Assembly (NCBI RefSeq): GCF_001543285.1
Contig: NZ_CP014164.1
Location: 496,001 to 560,000, forward strand
From: Aerococcus viridans
GTDB lineage: Bacteria > Bacillota > Bacilli > Lactobacillales > Aerococcaceae
DNA: 64,000 nucleotides
Reading direction: 5' to 3'
Shown one piece after another: positions 54,381 to 63,083 of the stretch. Every line of letters starts with the position of its first letter. The first letter of the stretch is position 1. The translations under genes were made by a program, and so were the position numbers. Under the pieces are notes generated by a model that was given only the letters and a program-made list of their open reading frames with translations, had not been told where the DNA came from and ran no database searches.

Positions 54381-54562
54381 GTAAATTTTATGTAGATTTG
54401 CTTCGTTAAAAATATTAACAATTGAGCGGATTCACTAGCAATTATAGTGAAAAAGTTGTATCATTATATAGGTGTTTTTTCAAATAAGTCAGATTTATAA
54501 GCAATTTATAACTAATATCGAATAATTTGTAGTATAATATATATAGGTAAGGAGGGCTGAAC

Positions 54563-54817
54563 ATGGAAGAATTAAAAATTGCGAATGCACAGCCACGCGA
54601 AGCGGCTCGTCAAAAAGCAACACAAAACGCAGCAGAGATTCTTTTAGAAATTCGTAGCAAACGCGGTATTTCTCAAGCGCGCCTAGCTGAAATTTCTGGC
54701 CGTAAACAAAGTTACATTTCACGTGTAGAATCTAGACAACAAAACATTTCATTAGCAACGTTACAAGAAATTGTTGATGCTGTTGGCGGAAATCTAGTTG
54801 TTAAAGTTGAATTATAA
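54563..54817 (+). CDS. Small XRE helix-turn-helix protein (antitoxin-like)
   Basis: 84 residues, with HTH RGISQARLAEISGRKQSYIS and the ending VDAVGGNLVVKVEL typical of HigA/Xre antitoxins. No toxin gene is next to it. TATAAT-like box and AAGGAGGG upstream; terminator at 54846-54897. May be a solitary regulator. Confidence 0.82.
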   Translation: MEELKIANAQPREAARQKATQNAAEILLEIRSKRGISQARLAEISGRKQSYISRVESRQQNISLATLQEIVDAVGGNLVVKVEL

Positions 54818-54845
54818 TCCTATTTGATTAATAGAATAACTAAGA

Positions 54846-54897
54846 AAAGTCGTATTCGTTTGTGGCCCTGAAGTTCCACGAACGAATGCGACTGTTT
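54846..54897 (+). terminator. Terminator after small XRE gene
   Basis: AGTCGTATTCGTTTGTGG and CCACGAACGAATGCGACT arms (a few mismatches) with Ts. Confidence 0.85.
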
Positions 54898-55126
54898 TTA
54901 TATCCAAAAGGAAGGGACAGAAAAGGGCCTACCACTTTAAAATATTCAAAATTTGTATTTTTGATTATGTGGTTAAAATAATTACAAAAACATTATTTTA
55001 CCAGCGTCTCCTGTCTGAGCGCCTTGGATCACGTCTTATTCTTAAGGAAATGATAGAGAAAGCGTAAGCCAAAGGATTGTGAATAAATGAAGTATCAAGG
55101 AAAATATTCAATAAAAAATGGCGTAT

Positions 55127-55159
55127 AAAAAGAGACTTGGACAAATTATCCAAGCCTCG
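55127..55159 (-). terminator. Terminator of DUF1659-DUF2922 pair
   Basis: Minus strand: GAGGCTTGGA-TAATTTG-TCCAAGTCTC then TTTTT. Confidence 0.8.
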
Positions 55160-55175
55160 TATCATTGCGGTGTAA

Positions 55176-55424
55176 TTATGCTTCCACTGGTTCTGTTGTG
55201 TAAATATCTTGAACTTGACGGTTAACATAGCGTCCTGAAACAGCTGAGTGGAAGATTTTGTAACCTTCTTCGTTCAAAAAAGCGTCTGAAGCGATAAAAG
55301 CATTTAAGGCTGCTTCGACAGTTGCGGCATCTAAGTTTGCTTTAGGATTTTTAATAGTAACAGTACGTGTTTTGTTGTCAGCAGTTTTAAACTTTAATTC
55401 GAATACATTTGTTTCTTCAATCAT
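55176..55424 (-). CDS. DUF2922 protein
   Basis: 82 residues. ELKFKTADNKTRTVTIKNPK and the following helix ATVEAALNAFIASDAF match DUF2922. These small proteins always seem to come with a DUF1659 partner in Firmicutes; function unknown. AAAGGAGG upstream. Begins 49 bp after its partner ends. Confidence 0.85.
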   Translation of the reverse strand: MIEETNVFELKFKTADNKTRTVTIKNPKANLDAATVEAALNAFIASDAFLNEEGYKIFHSAVSGRYVNRQVQDIYTTEPVEA

Positions 55425-55473
55425 AAGAATCCTCCTTTAGGACAATAGGGACATGTAAATGGCTTATTAGTGA

Positions 55474-55671
55474 CTAGGCAACAGTGTAGCGTTCAACTGC
55501 TTCGGCACCTGTAAAGGCGTCTTCGATTAAGTCAGAAAGTGCAAGTGCTAAAGCATTTACTTTATCTGTATCTGGGTTTTCAATTAAACCATTTAAAGTA
55601 ATGCGTGTTTCTTTATCCGTTTCCACGTTCAAGTAAGTTAATTCTAATTTGGCAGATTCAAAGTTTTTCAT
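55474..55671 (-). CDS. DUF1659 protein
   Basis: 65 residues. KLELTYLNVETDKETRITLN, then NPDTDKVNALALALSDLIED match DUF1659. The start at ATG 55671 is supported by GGAGGGAA. The partner gene DUF2922 lies downstream; both share the strand-helix layout (conserved beta strands then Val/Ala-rich helix), which suggests a common fold and perhaps a heteromer. Confidence 0.85.
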   Translation of the reverse strand: MKNFESAKLELTYLNVETDKETRITLNGLIENPDTDKVNALALALSDLIEDAFTGAEAVERYTVA

Positions 55672-55836
55672 AGGTATTCCCTCCAAGTTTTGTTGTGTAA
55701 GCCCTCCGGATGACTTACACAAATAAGAACGACCTCAAGGAGAAAAGTGACAAGTGAATAGCGGAAATTGTTGCCAAAACTTTTACTGTGCTAAAATATA
55801 TAGCATATACAAGGATTTTTGAGGAGGGAAGCGTGC

Positions 55837-56994
55837 ATGACTGGAAAAAAACGAGGCCCCATGAAGCTGTCTGACATTGGTAATACAAAGCAATCGTCAA
55901 AAGCAGCGGTCGATAAAAAAAGTAAGCAAGACTCTTATACAAGGGAAAAACATTCAGATAATGGGCTTAGTGAAGGGGGACAATCCCCTATTTACCAGAA
56001 AAAAGCAAGGGTTAAACAAACGCCCCGTCATCAAACATCAGCGAATATTGAAGATTCTGCTTCAACTGCCGATAACTTAGCCTCTGATTTACTAGCCAAA
56101 GCTGAAGGGTTAAGAGCTCAAAAAGCGAACCCCCTTTTTCAAGAGGGGGGATTACCGGCTGAATCTTCGGAAGATGAGGTGGTTGCTGGGGAAATTACTT
56201 TGATTGAGGTTCAGAAAAAGAATAAGAAGCGATTCAATGTCTATATCAAGGGGCAATTCGCTTTTGGCGTCAGTGAGAATACTTTGGTCAAATTTGCTTT
56301 GCATAAGGGGCAAGTGTTGGATAAAAATTTTATTGCGGATATCCAGCAAATTGATAAGGAAGATTATGCCTACCAGCTTGCGGTCCGGTTTTTGAGCCAC
56401 CAGTTACGGTCTGAAAGGGAAGTTCGGGCTAAGTTAACTGAGGAGGAAATTGAGCCTGAGGTGATGGAGAAGGCGGTTGCTAAATTGAAAGAGGTCAAGC
56501 TGATCGATGACAATATGTTCGGTCAGGCCTATACGCGAACGGCTATGAATATCAATAAAAAAGGGCCGAATGTGATTGCTCGGGAGTTGAAAAATAAGGG
56601 ACTTGGGGAAGAGGAAATTGAACAGTCCATGAATGAATATGACCGGGATACTGAGGTTGAAAATGCTTATGCGATTGCGGAAAAATACTTTCACAAGCAG
56701 TTGCGAAAAGCGTCGCACCGAAATGCTAGTCAAAAAACCAAACAATACTTGGTGCAAAAGGGATTTGACAGTGATTTGATTCAAGAGTTGATGCAGCAAC
56801 TGGCTGATCATTACCATGATGAGGACCAGGAATTGGCTGTCTTACAGAAAGACTTGGAAAAATATATGCGCCGGTATAAGAAACTTTCGGGCCGAGAATT
56901 GACCTTTAAAGTGAAGGGGATGCTCTACAATAAGGGATATCCGTCAGAATTAATTAATCAAGCGCTTGATATTTACGAGGAAGAAAATGGATAA
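55837..56994 (+). CDS. recX: RecX family regulatory protein with long N-terminal extension
   Basis: 385 residues; classical RecX is 150-270. The RecX three-helix repeats begin about residue 120 (ITLIEVQKKNKKRFNVYIKG) with DYAYQLAVRFLSHQLRSERE and KAVAKLKEVKLIDDNMFG, and continue to the end with extra repeats. RecX binds RecA filaments and restrains them. The first ~115 residues are polar, Lys/Ser/Gln-rich and probably disordered. AGGAGGG lies 8 bp before ATG 55837. Confidence 0.88.
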   Translation: MTGKKRGPMKLSDIGNTKQSSKAAVDKKSKQDSYTREKHSDNGLSEGGQSPIYQKKARVKQTPRHQTSANIEDSASTADNLASDLLAKAEGLRAQKANPLFQEGGLPAESSEDEVVAGEITLIEVQKKNKKRFNVYIKGQFAFGVSENTLVKFALHKGQVLDKNFIADIQQIDKEDYAYQLAVRFLSHQLRSEREVRAKLTEEEIEPEVMEKAVAKLKEVKLIDDNMFGQAYTRTAMNINKKGPNVIARELKNKGLGEEEIEQSMNEYDRDTEVENAYAIAEKYFHKQLRKASHRNASQKTKQYLVQKGFDSDLIQELMQQLADHYHDEDQELAVLQKDLEKYMRRYKKLSGRELTFKVKGMLYNKGYPSELINQALDIYEEENG

Positions 56995-57054
56995 ATGTTA
57001 ATATAGGTAAATACGAGAAAAATATATAACAGAAATAGAGGAGCAAGCATAGTA

Positions 57055-58293
57055 GTGACTGAAGTAAATCAAGATATCGACCTGTCTTTATATATGAATG
57101 CGTCGGCTATCCAAGACTTGGGACCGGTAATTGAAGGTGTTCAAGTTTGGGGACCAGTTACCAACCAGGACTTTAGAAAGACTTTTCTAGACTGGTATGA
57201 CAAGGAAAGCCGCCGTCTACCTTGGCGGGAATCTAAGGACCCATACCGGATTTGGGTGTCAGAAATTATGTTGCAACAAACTCGGGTAGATACCGTGATT
57301 GGCTATTACGCCCGCTTTCTGGCTGCTTTTCCGACCATCAAAGCTTTAGCGGAAGCAGAAGAGGACCAATTGTTGAAAGTTTGGGAAGGTTTGGGTTATT
57401 ACTCAAGGGTACGTAATATGCAGGCAGCGGCCCAACAAATTATGGCGGACCACGAGGGGATTTTTCCAGATAATTTAGCCGACATCAAAAGGTTGAAGGG
57501 GATTGGTCCTTATACAGCAGGTGCCATCGGGTCTATCGCCTTTGGTATCCCCGTGCCAGCCATTGACGGCAACGCCATGCGGGTCATTTCTCGCTTGTTT
57601 ATGATCAATGCAGATATTCAAAAGCCGGCCAACCGGAAGATTTTTGAAGCGGTCGGCCAATACCTAGTAGATCCCGACCGTCCAGGAGACTTCAACCAGG
57701 CCATCATGGACCTCGGTTCATCATTTGAAACGCCGAAGAAAGCCATGCCCGAATTGTCGCCATTGCGTGATTTTACAATGGCAACCCTGACCGGGACCAC
57801 CGACAACTACCCGGTTAAAAGTAAGAAAGCCAAGGCCAAACCCGTGTATTACCAGGCCCTTATCTTACAAAATGCTAAAGGACAAGTATTGATTGAGAAA
57901 AGGACGCAACACAAATTGCTGAATAACTTGTGGACAGTACCCTTAATCGATTTGGGGACAAGTGCCAATCAAGATCTGCCTGCAAATGAGAAAACAGCCT
58001 TTTTACTAGCTGAAAGTCAGGAAACTTACGGGATTTCGCCAATATTCATGCGTAAGGAAGTCGGCCAAGTTAAACATGTCTTCACCCATTTGATTTGGCA
58101 TATCCAATTAACCTACGGCCAATTAAAACCTGCGGACGAAAAGAGAATCAATGATATGATTACTTCTGGTGAGGCGGATTATGCCTGGGTAGCGCCCCAT
58201 CAATTTGATGACTATGCCTTTCCAACTGTGCAAATGAAAGTTTGGCAAGCTTATGAAGATTATCAAAAAGATAGTCACCACAATATTAAATAA
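57055..58293 (+). CDS. mutY: A/G-specific adenine glycosylase lacking the iron-sulfur cluster
   Basis: 412 residues, GTG start. Removes adenine mispaired with 8-oxoG. Catalytic Glu70 (WVSEIMLQQTRV) and Asp171 (VPAIDGNAMRV), the HhH motif LKGIGPYTAGAIGS, and a C-terminal NUDIX-like recognition domain are intact. The cluster-binding Cys positions are replaced by Glu225, Pro232, Ser235 and Thr241. Cluster-free MutY proteins are known in some lactic acid bacteria. A 35-residue N-terminal extension precedes the usual start. Confidence 0.92.
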   Translation: MTEVNQDIDLSLYMNASAIQDLGPVIEGVQVWGPVTNQDFRKTFLDWYDKESRRLPWRESKDPYRIWVSEIMLQQTRVDTVIGYYARFLAAFPTIKALAEAEEDQLLKVWEGLGYYSRVRNMQAAAQQIMADHEGIFPDNLADIKRLKGIGPYTAGAIGSIAFGIPVPAIDGNAMRVISRLFMINADIQKPANRKIFEAVGQYLVDPDRPGDFNQAIMDLGSSFETPKKAMPELSPLRDFTMATLTGTTDNYPVKSKKAKAKPVYYQALILQNAKGQVLIEKRTQHKLLNNLWTVPLIDLGTSANQDLPANEKTAFLLAESQETYGISPIFMRKEVGQVKHVFTHLIWHIQLTYGQLKPADEKRINDMITSGEADYAWVAPHQFDDYAFPTVQMKVWQAYEDYQKDSHHNIK

Positions 58294-58300
58294 TCAAAAA

Positions 58301-58341
58301 AAACAAATGGCTACGACTTTTGCTGTCGTAGCCATTTGTTT
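58301..58341 (+). terminator. Terminator after mutY
   Basis: AACAAATGGCTACGAC and GTCGTAGCCATTTGTT arms. Confidence 0.88.
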
Positions 58342-58470
58342 AAATTGTCGTGAATATTCAGGATGGATGAAGTCTTATAGGTGTTGGTCCAGGGCCCACA
58401 CCGCTTGCTTAAAATCACATCACTTTTATTTCACCACAGTCTTTATCTACATATGGTCTATTACTATGAT

Positions 58471-59013
58471 TTATTTTTTGCGTTTGTGACTTAACTGACA
58501 ATAGCGTTCGTACCAAATATCTACATACTCTTTAGAAAAAGGTCCTTTTTCCTCATTAATCCAACGTACAAGTTCCTGAACGTTATCTTTTAAAATAGCA
58601 TCGATATCAGACGAGTACCCCATCAATTGACGGTGGTCTTTATATTCATCTACGTCTAACAACTTCCGCTTACCATCAGGAAAAATCTTGATATCTAAAT
58701 CATAATCGATATATTTCAAGGCTTCGTCATCCAATACGTAAGGGGATGCTAAATTACAATAATAAGATATGCCGTTCGGACGAATCATTGTAATAATATT
58801 GAACCAATAGTGCTTATGAAAATATAGTAGGGCGGGTTCTCTAGTCACCCATCGTCTACCGTCAAAATCAACAACCAAGGTATGATCATTGCAAGCAATG
58901 ATACTTTGGTCACTTGTTTTTAAAACCATAGAATCTCGCCAAGTGCGATGTAAGGAACCATCGTGCTTGTAGCTTTTGACTGTGATGAATTCACCTTCTT
59001 TAGGGTTTCTCAT
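58471..59013 (-). CDS. DUF402 nucleoside tri-/diphosphatase (Ntdp family)
   Basis: 180 residues. [16 protein letters not shown], then [37 protein letters not shown] (metal-binding DxD) and LDVDEYKDH match the UPF0374/Ntdp family, whose S. aureus member hydrolyses nucleoside di- and triphosphates. ATG 59013 is preferred over TTG 59019. Single gene. Confidence 0.88.
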   Translation of the reverse strand: MRNPKEGEFITVKSYKHDGSLHRTWRDSMVLKTSDQSIIACNDHTLVVDFDGRRWVTREPALLYFHKHYWFNIITMIRPNGISYYCNLASPYVLDDEALKYIDYDLDIKIFPDGKRKLLDVDEYKDHRQLMGYSSDIDAILKDNVQELVRWINEEKGPFSKEYVDIWYERYCQLSHKRKK

Positions 59014-59203
59014 CACCAAACCTACTTTCTACACCTAGCTAGGTTGTAACATAAAATATTATATCATAATGAAAATTGAAAGAGTAGGCTAATTGCCTAC
59101 GCTCATATTCTTAAAAAAACCTAAAAGATTTAATTCAGTTTGGCTTAATTTTGTTATATGATAGAATAAACAATGGGAAAAGTTTGTATAAAGGAGCTCA
59201 AGC

Positions 59204-60466
59204 ATGAATAGAAAGTCAAATAAAAACCAAATGGTCTTGACAGCAGTCTTTATTGTCATTTCATTGGTATTAGTGGGAGGTAGCTATTTTGTTTATCGCT
59301 CACGCCAGCGAAATATGTTGGCGGACCAAGCCAGCACATTTTCCTCAATGTCTGTAGATATGAACCAAACAGCACCATCAACACCAGAAGAATATAATGC
59401 AGAAGATATGGTGCAAGCATTTACGGACAACCGCGGGGAAACAACAGCGCTTCATTACTTATACTACCTGCAAAGTGTAGAACAAGTGCCAACCATCTCG
59501 ATTGCCCGTACCCAAGCAGACCAAGAAGCTTGGACAACAACTATCACTGACCGTTTAAATGAAATTGGCTTTGACGACACAAGTGTTCACTCAGTTGACT
59601 GGACAGAAATTACTTCCGCCGATGCAGTTGAACAATACTCTAGTAACTTAACTGAAGCCAATCCACAATTAGTGATTATCCCAACTTTCGTAGAAGAAGA
59701 TTATGAAGCTGAAATTTCTGAAGAAGATCATTTAGCGAATATTGAAGAATTATTCAATACCATTCGTATGGACCTGCCTTCTGCCTTAATCGTCTTTGCG
59801 CAATACCCAGCTTCAAGTCAAGAAATGTCTGAAGACGAAGACTACGTAACTTATAACGACAACACTTTATCAGCTATGCAAGAAGCAGGCTACAATGTTT
59901 ATGATGTCAACACTGCTTACAGCGAAGCACGTGATAACTCAGAAAGCTTAAACCTTGAAAATAGCTTTACAGATGAAGGTTTCTCTGAAGAAGCGAGTCA
60001 ATTAATGGCTAACACTTTAATGGCCCAAATTGAAGATACGCAAATCAATGCCACTGATGGTTATGACGGCGCAAATGAAGACGTTGCTGAAATGCAAGCG
60101 GAACTAGATGCTCAAGCAGAATCAGAATCGATCGCAGCGGAAGAACAAGCATCATTAGATGCAGAAGCTGAATCAATTGCAGCAGAAGAACAAGCATCAA
60201 TCGATGCTGAAAATGCTTCTATTGCCGAATCAGCATCAATCGCAGCGGAAGAAGCGGCCGCAGCTGAAGCAGCATACATTTCAGAATCAATTGCAGCGGA
60301 AGAAGCGGCGGCTCAAGTAGATTACTACTCCTCTGAACCAGAACCTGATTACAGTTGGTCTGACTCGCGTGAAACATCAAATGCATCAAGTGAATCAACT
60401 GATACATCTCAAGAGAGTGTTATTGAAGAAGAACCTACTTCAGATGAAACACCTGTTTCAGAATAA
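59204..60466 (+). CDS. Membrane-anchored SGNH-like protein with Ala/Glu/Ser repeat tail
   Basis: 420 residues. A membrane segment (residues ~10-30), then an alpha/beta domain to about residue 280 with PQLVIIPTFVEEDY, LIVFAQYPASSQ and NVYDVNTAYSEA, resembling degenerate SGNH hydrolases. The C-terminal 130 residues are low-complexity repeats of SIAAEEQASLDAEAE type, then Ser/Glu/Thr. No clear catalytic GDS motif, so activity is doubtful. AAAGGAGCTC upstream. Confidence 0.6.
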   Translation: MNRKSNKNQMVLTAVFIVISLVLVGGSYFVYRSRQRNMLADQASTFSSMSVDMNQTAPSTPEEYNAEDMVQAFTDNRGETTALHYLYYLQSVEQVPTISIARTQADQEAWTTTITDRLNEIGFDDTSVHSVDWTEITSADAVEQYSSNLTEANPQLVIIPTFVEEDYEAEISEEDHLANIEELFNTIRMDLPSALIVFAQYPASSQEMSEDEDYVTYNDNTLSAMQEAGYNVYDVNTAYSEARDNSESLNLENSFTDEGFSEEASQLMANTLMAQIEDTQINATDGYDGANEDVAEMQAELDAQAESESIAAEEQASLDAEAESIAAEEQASIDAENASIAESASIAAEEAAAAEAAYISESIAAEEAAAQVDYYSSEPEPDYSWSDSRETSNASSESTDTSQESVIEEEPTSDETPVSE

Positions 60467-60502
60467 TCAATTCAGCATCATTTAAAGTAATACAACAAGT
60501 TA

Positions 60503-60597
60503 AAACACCTTAAAAGGGCATCCACATTCACTGATATAACCAAAAAATGGTGATATTGTACTGAATGGACGGGATTTCACCTTTTAGGGTGTTTTTT
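60503..60597 (+). terminator. Large hairpin terminator
   Basis: Outer arms AACACCTTAAAAGG and CCTTTTAGGGTGTT enclose an inner CATTCA/TGAATG stem and end in seven Ts. Confidence 0.7.
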
Positions 60598-60686
60598 TGT
60601 AGTCTTTTAGGGGGAAAGTCGATAAAATAAGGATGATAAACTTAATGTAAATTAGACATTTTTCGAGCTGAAGAAAAGAGGCAATT

Positions 60687-62675
60687 ATGGCAAAAGATAT
60701 TGCAACCATCCAAGAGATTTTTGATTTAATTGAAACGGCAGATCCTGAATTAATTAGTTTGCGCATGCGTGAAACCATGGCGTCGGATGCTTTTGATCAG
60801 GCTTATTATTATGACGGATTTCTCGGCTACTCTTACTCAAAAACCAGTACGTTTTTACGTATTTGGACCCCAACAGCGATTGATGTTGAATTACTCTTAT
60901 ACAAATCTGACACGTCCAACGAATATGAAGCTATCCAGATGGAAGAAGAGCTAGAAACTGGTACCTACGCCGTTCAGTTAGAAGGTGATTACAAAAATGT
61001 CCCTTATATGTATCGGATTTTCTTCCCTAATTCCACCGTTGAAATCACTCAAGACCCGTACTCACAAGCCGTTACCGTTAATGGCGCTCGGTCTGTCATA
61101 GTTGATTTAGATGAAGGTTACCCGGATGACTGGGAAAATGATAAACGCCCACCGTTTGCTAACGCACGTGATGCCATCATCTATGAAGCGAGCGTCCGGG
61201 ACCTCACCTCCAATATCAATTCCGGTGTGCCCAAGGAAAAACGCGGTAAATTTGCTGGCCTTGCGCTAAGTGGGACTAAAACAGCCAACGAATTTGCCAC
61301 CGGCTTAGATTATATTGCTGATCTAGGGATTACCCACCTGCAGTTAATGCCAATGGCTGATTTTGTAACGGTCGATGAATTGTCTGATCGACCAGATAAT
61401 TACAACTGGGGCTATGACCCCATGCATTACAATGTACCAGAGGGTTCCTACTCAATGTCGCCTAGAGATCCAGTAGCCCGATTGAAAGAAATGCGGGAAA
61501 TGGTCCAAGCCTTGCATGCCAAAGGACTTCGCGTCGTGATGGACGTTGTCTATAACCATGTCTATGAACATGAACGTCATCCGCTTGGTTTAACTGTTCC
61601 TTACTACTATTTCCGCTACAACAAAAATGGCGACTTATCAAACGGGTCAGGTGTAGGAAATGAGACGGATTCAACTCGTTTGATGTTCCGCCGTTACATG
61701 ATTGAATCCATTACTTACTGGGCTGAAGAATTTCATATTGATGGTTTCCGCTTCGATTTAATGGGTCTTCACGACATTGAAACCCTGAATTTGATCCGCG
61801 AGGCCCTGGATAAGATTGATCCATCCATTTTAATGTACGGTGAAGGTTGGGACTTAGAAACTCTTTTATCTTCTGACAAGAAGGCTATCCTTCGTAATGC
61901 TTATAAAACCCCTCGCATTTCTTACTTTAATGACCAACTCCGCGACCAAGTACGTGGATCGGATTACGGCGACGCAACGGATCCGGGTTTTATCACGGGT
62001 AAATTTATGACAGAACAAGCCGTCCTTGCATCCTATTTAGGTGGGGGGAACTTGTCAAAACGTGACGCTAACGTGACCCAATCCCAACAATTAATCCAAT
62101 ATATTGAAGTGCATGATAACTATACTTTACGGGATAAAATTGCCTTATCACACGGGGAAGAACCAGTTGGACTGCGTAAAAGACGGCAATTATTAGGGAA
62201 TTCGATTATTGCCTTGTCAGCTGGTATTCCATTCTTCCATTCTGGCCAAGAATTTTTCCGGACCAAGCATGGGGTAAGGGATTCCTATAACTCAGGTGAC
62301 GAAATCAACTGCATAGACTGGGATTTAATGGCTTCAAATTATGATGCAGTTAACTACTTTAAGGGGTTATTGGCATTGCGGAAGAAATACCCATTCTTTA
62401 CAGAGAAAAACCAGCAAAAAATTTTTGAAAATGTAACCGTGATTAAGTCAGACTATCAAATCATAGGCGTGCATTACCACGGCCTAGGTCATGAATTAGT
62501 AGTGATTTTTAACGGCCAATTGAATGATGTAAAAGTATGGATACCAGAAGGTGGCTGGCGACCAATTGCCCGCGATAACAAAATGGTTGGCGATGACTTT
62601 GCGGATTTAATCAAAGGTAATGCGGATGTTAAGGTACCAGTTCTTTCTACCTTGATTTTAGAAAGAGTGGAATAA
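60687..62675 (+). CDS. pulA: Type I pullulanase
   Basis: 662 residues. An N-terminal CBM48-like domain (SKTSTFLRIWTPTAIDVELL) precedes the GH13 barrel with the type I signature YNWGYDP, DVVYNHV (region I), GFRFDLMG (nucleophile Asp, region II), YGEGW (acid/base Glu, region III) and EVHDNYTL (region IV). No signal peptide, so it debranches alpha-1,6 linkages of imported glycogen or maltodextrins inside the cell. AGAGGCAATT upstream. Confidence 0.95.
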   Translation: MAKDIATIQEIFDLIETADPELISLRMRETMASDAFDQAYYYDGFLGYSYSKTSTFLRIWTPTAIDVELLLYKSDTSNEYEAIQMEEELETGTYAVQLEGDYKNVPYMYRIFFPNSTVEITQDPYSQAVTVNGARSVIVDLDEGYPDDWENDKRPPFANARDAIIYEASVRDLTSNINSGVPKEKRGKFAGLALSGTKTANEFATGLDYIADLGITHLQLMPMADFVTVDELSDRPDNYNWGYDPMHYNVPEGSYSMSPRDPVARLKEMREMVQALHAKGLRVVMDVVYNHVYEHERHPLGLTVPYYYFRYNKNGDLSNGSGVGNETDSTRLMFRRYMIESITYWAEEFHIDGFRFDLMGLHDIETLNLIREALDKIDPSILMYGEGWDLETLLSSDKKAILRNAYKTPRISYFNDQLRDQVRGSDYGDATDPGFITGKFMTEQAVLASYLGGGNLSKRDANVTQSQQLIQYIEVHDNYTLRDKIALSHGEEPVGLRKRRQLLGNSIIALSAGIPFFHSGQEFFRTKHGVRDSYNSGDEINCIDWDLMASNYDAVNYFKGLLALRKKYPFFTEKNQQKIFENVTVIKSDYQIIGVHYHGLGHELVVIFNGQLNDVKVWIPEGGWRPIARDNKMVGDDFADLIKGNADVKVPVLSTLILERVE

Positions 62676-63083
62676 TAGCTAATTTTAAAAAAGAGGACTT
62701 CGGCTTCCATGTTATCTTATCATTGTCTTAAAATTAGGATGTGATTCAGGGAATTGAGACAGGAGGCACTGGAATAATAATGCCGTGGCACACAATGTGT
62801 GTCGCAAGTTATTTTGAAATGGACACCTGTCTGCCTTGAAAACTCGACTAGCAGTGGGGACTAGGAATCAGCCAAAGTCTGATTTCTAGTCTGAAGATTC
62901 AGTCTGAGGGAGCGAGCTCCCACTGACTGCTATACTTCAGCGCATCCTTAGTAGGGTTCTTATTGCTCAAAAGGATATTATGACCACGAAATTAACTGCA
63001 TATTCAAAAAAAGGAGGGGTTGAGACTGTTGTCTCGACCCCTCCTTTTGAAATGGCGTATATTTTGTTTTGGTGACATGTGAT
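62676..63083. other. Intergenic region with repeat-like hairpins and a terminator
   Basis: 62745-62950 has multiple stem-forming pieces (GGCACACAATGTGTGTC; GGGAGCGAGCTCCC; AATCAG...CTGATT) similar in style to the repeats at 50.8 and 53.4 kb. A perfect bidirectional terminator AAGGAGGGGTTGAGAC/GTCTCGACCCCTCCTT lies at 63009-63048, serving the minus-strand gene. Confidence 0.6.

Noticed and set aside
54563..54817. Toxin-antitoxin module at the small XRE gene
   Set aside because: No toxin-sized partner lies within 300 bp on either side; the gene has its own promoter and terminator.
60060..60330. DNA-level tandem repeat in the SGNH-like gene as a mobile or regulatory repeat
   Set aside because: The repetition follows codons for Ala/Glu/Ser segments with synonymous variation, so it is a protein low-complexity tail.
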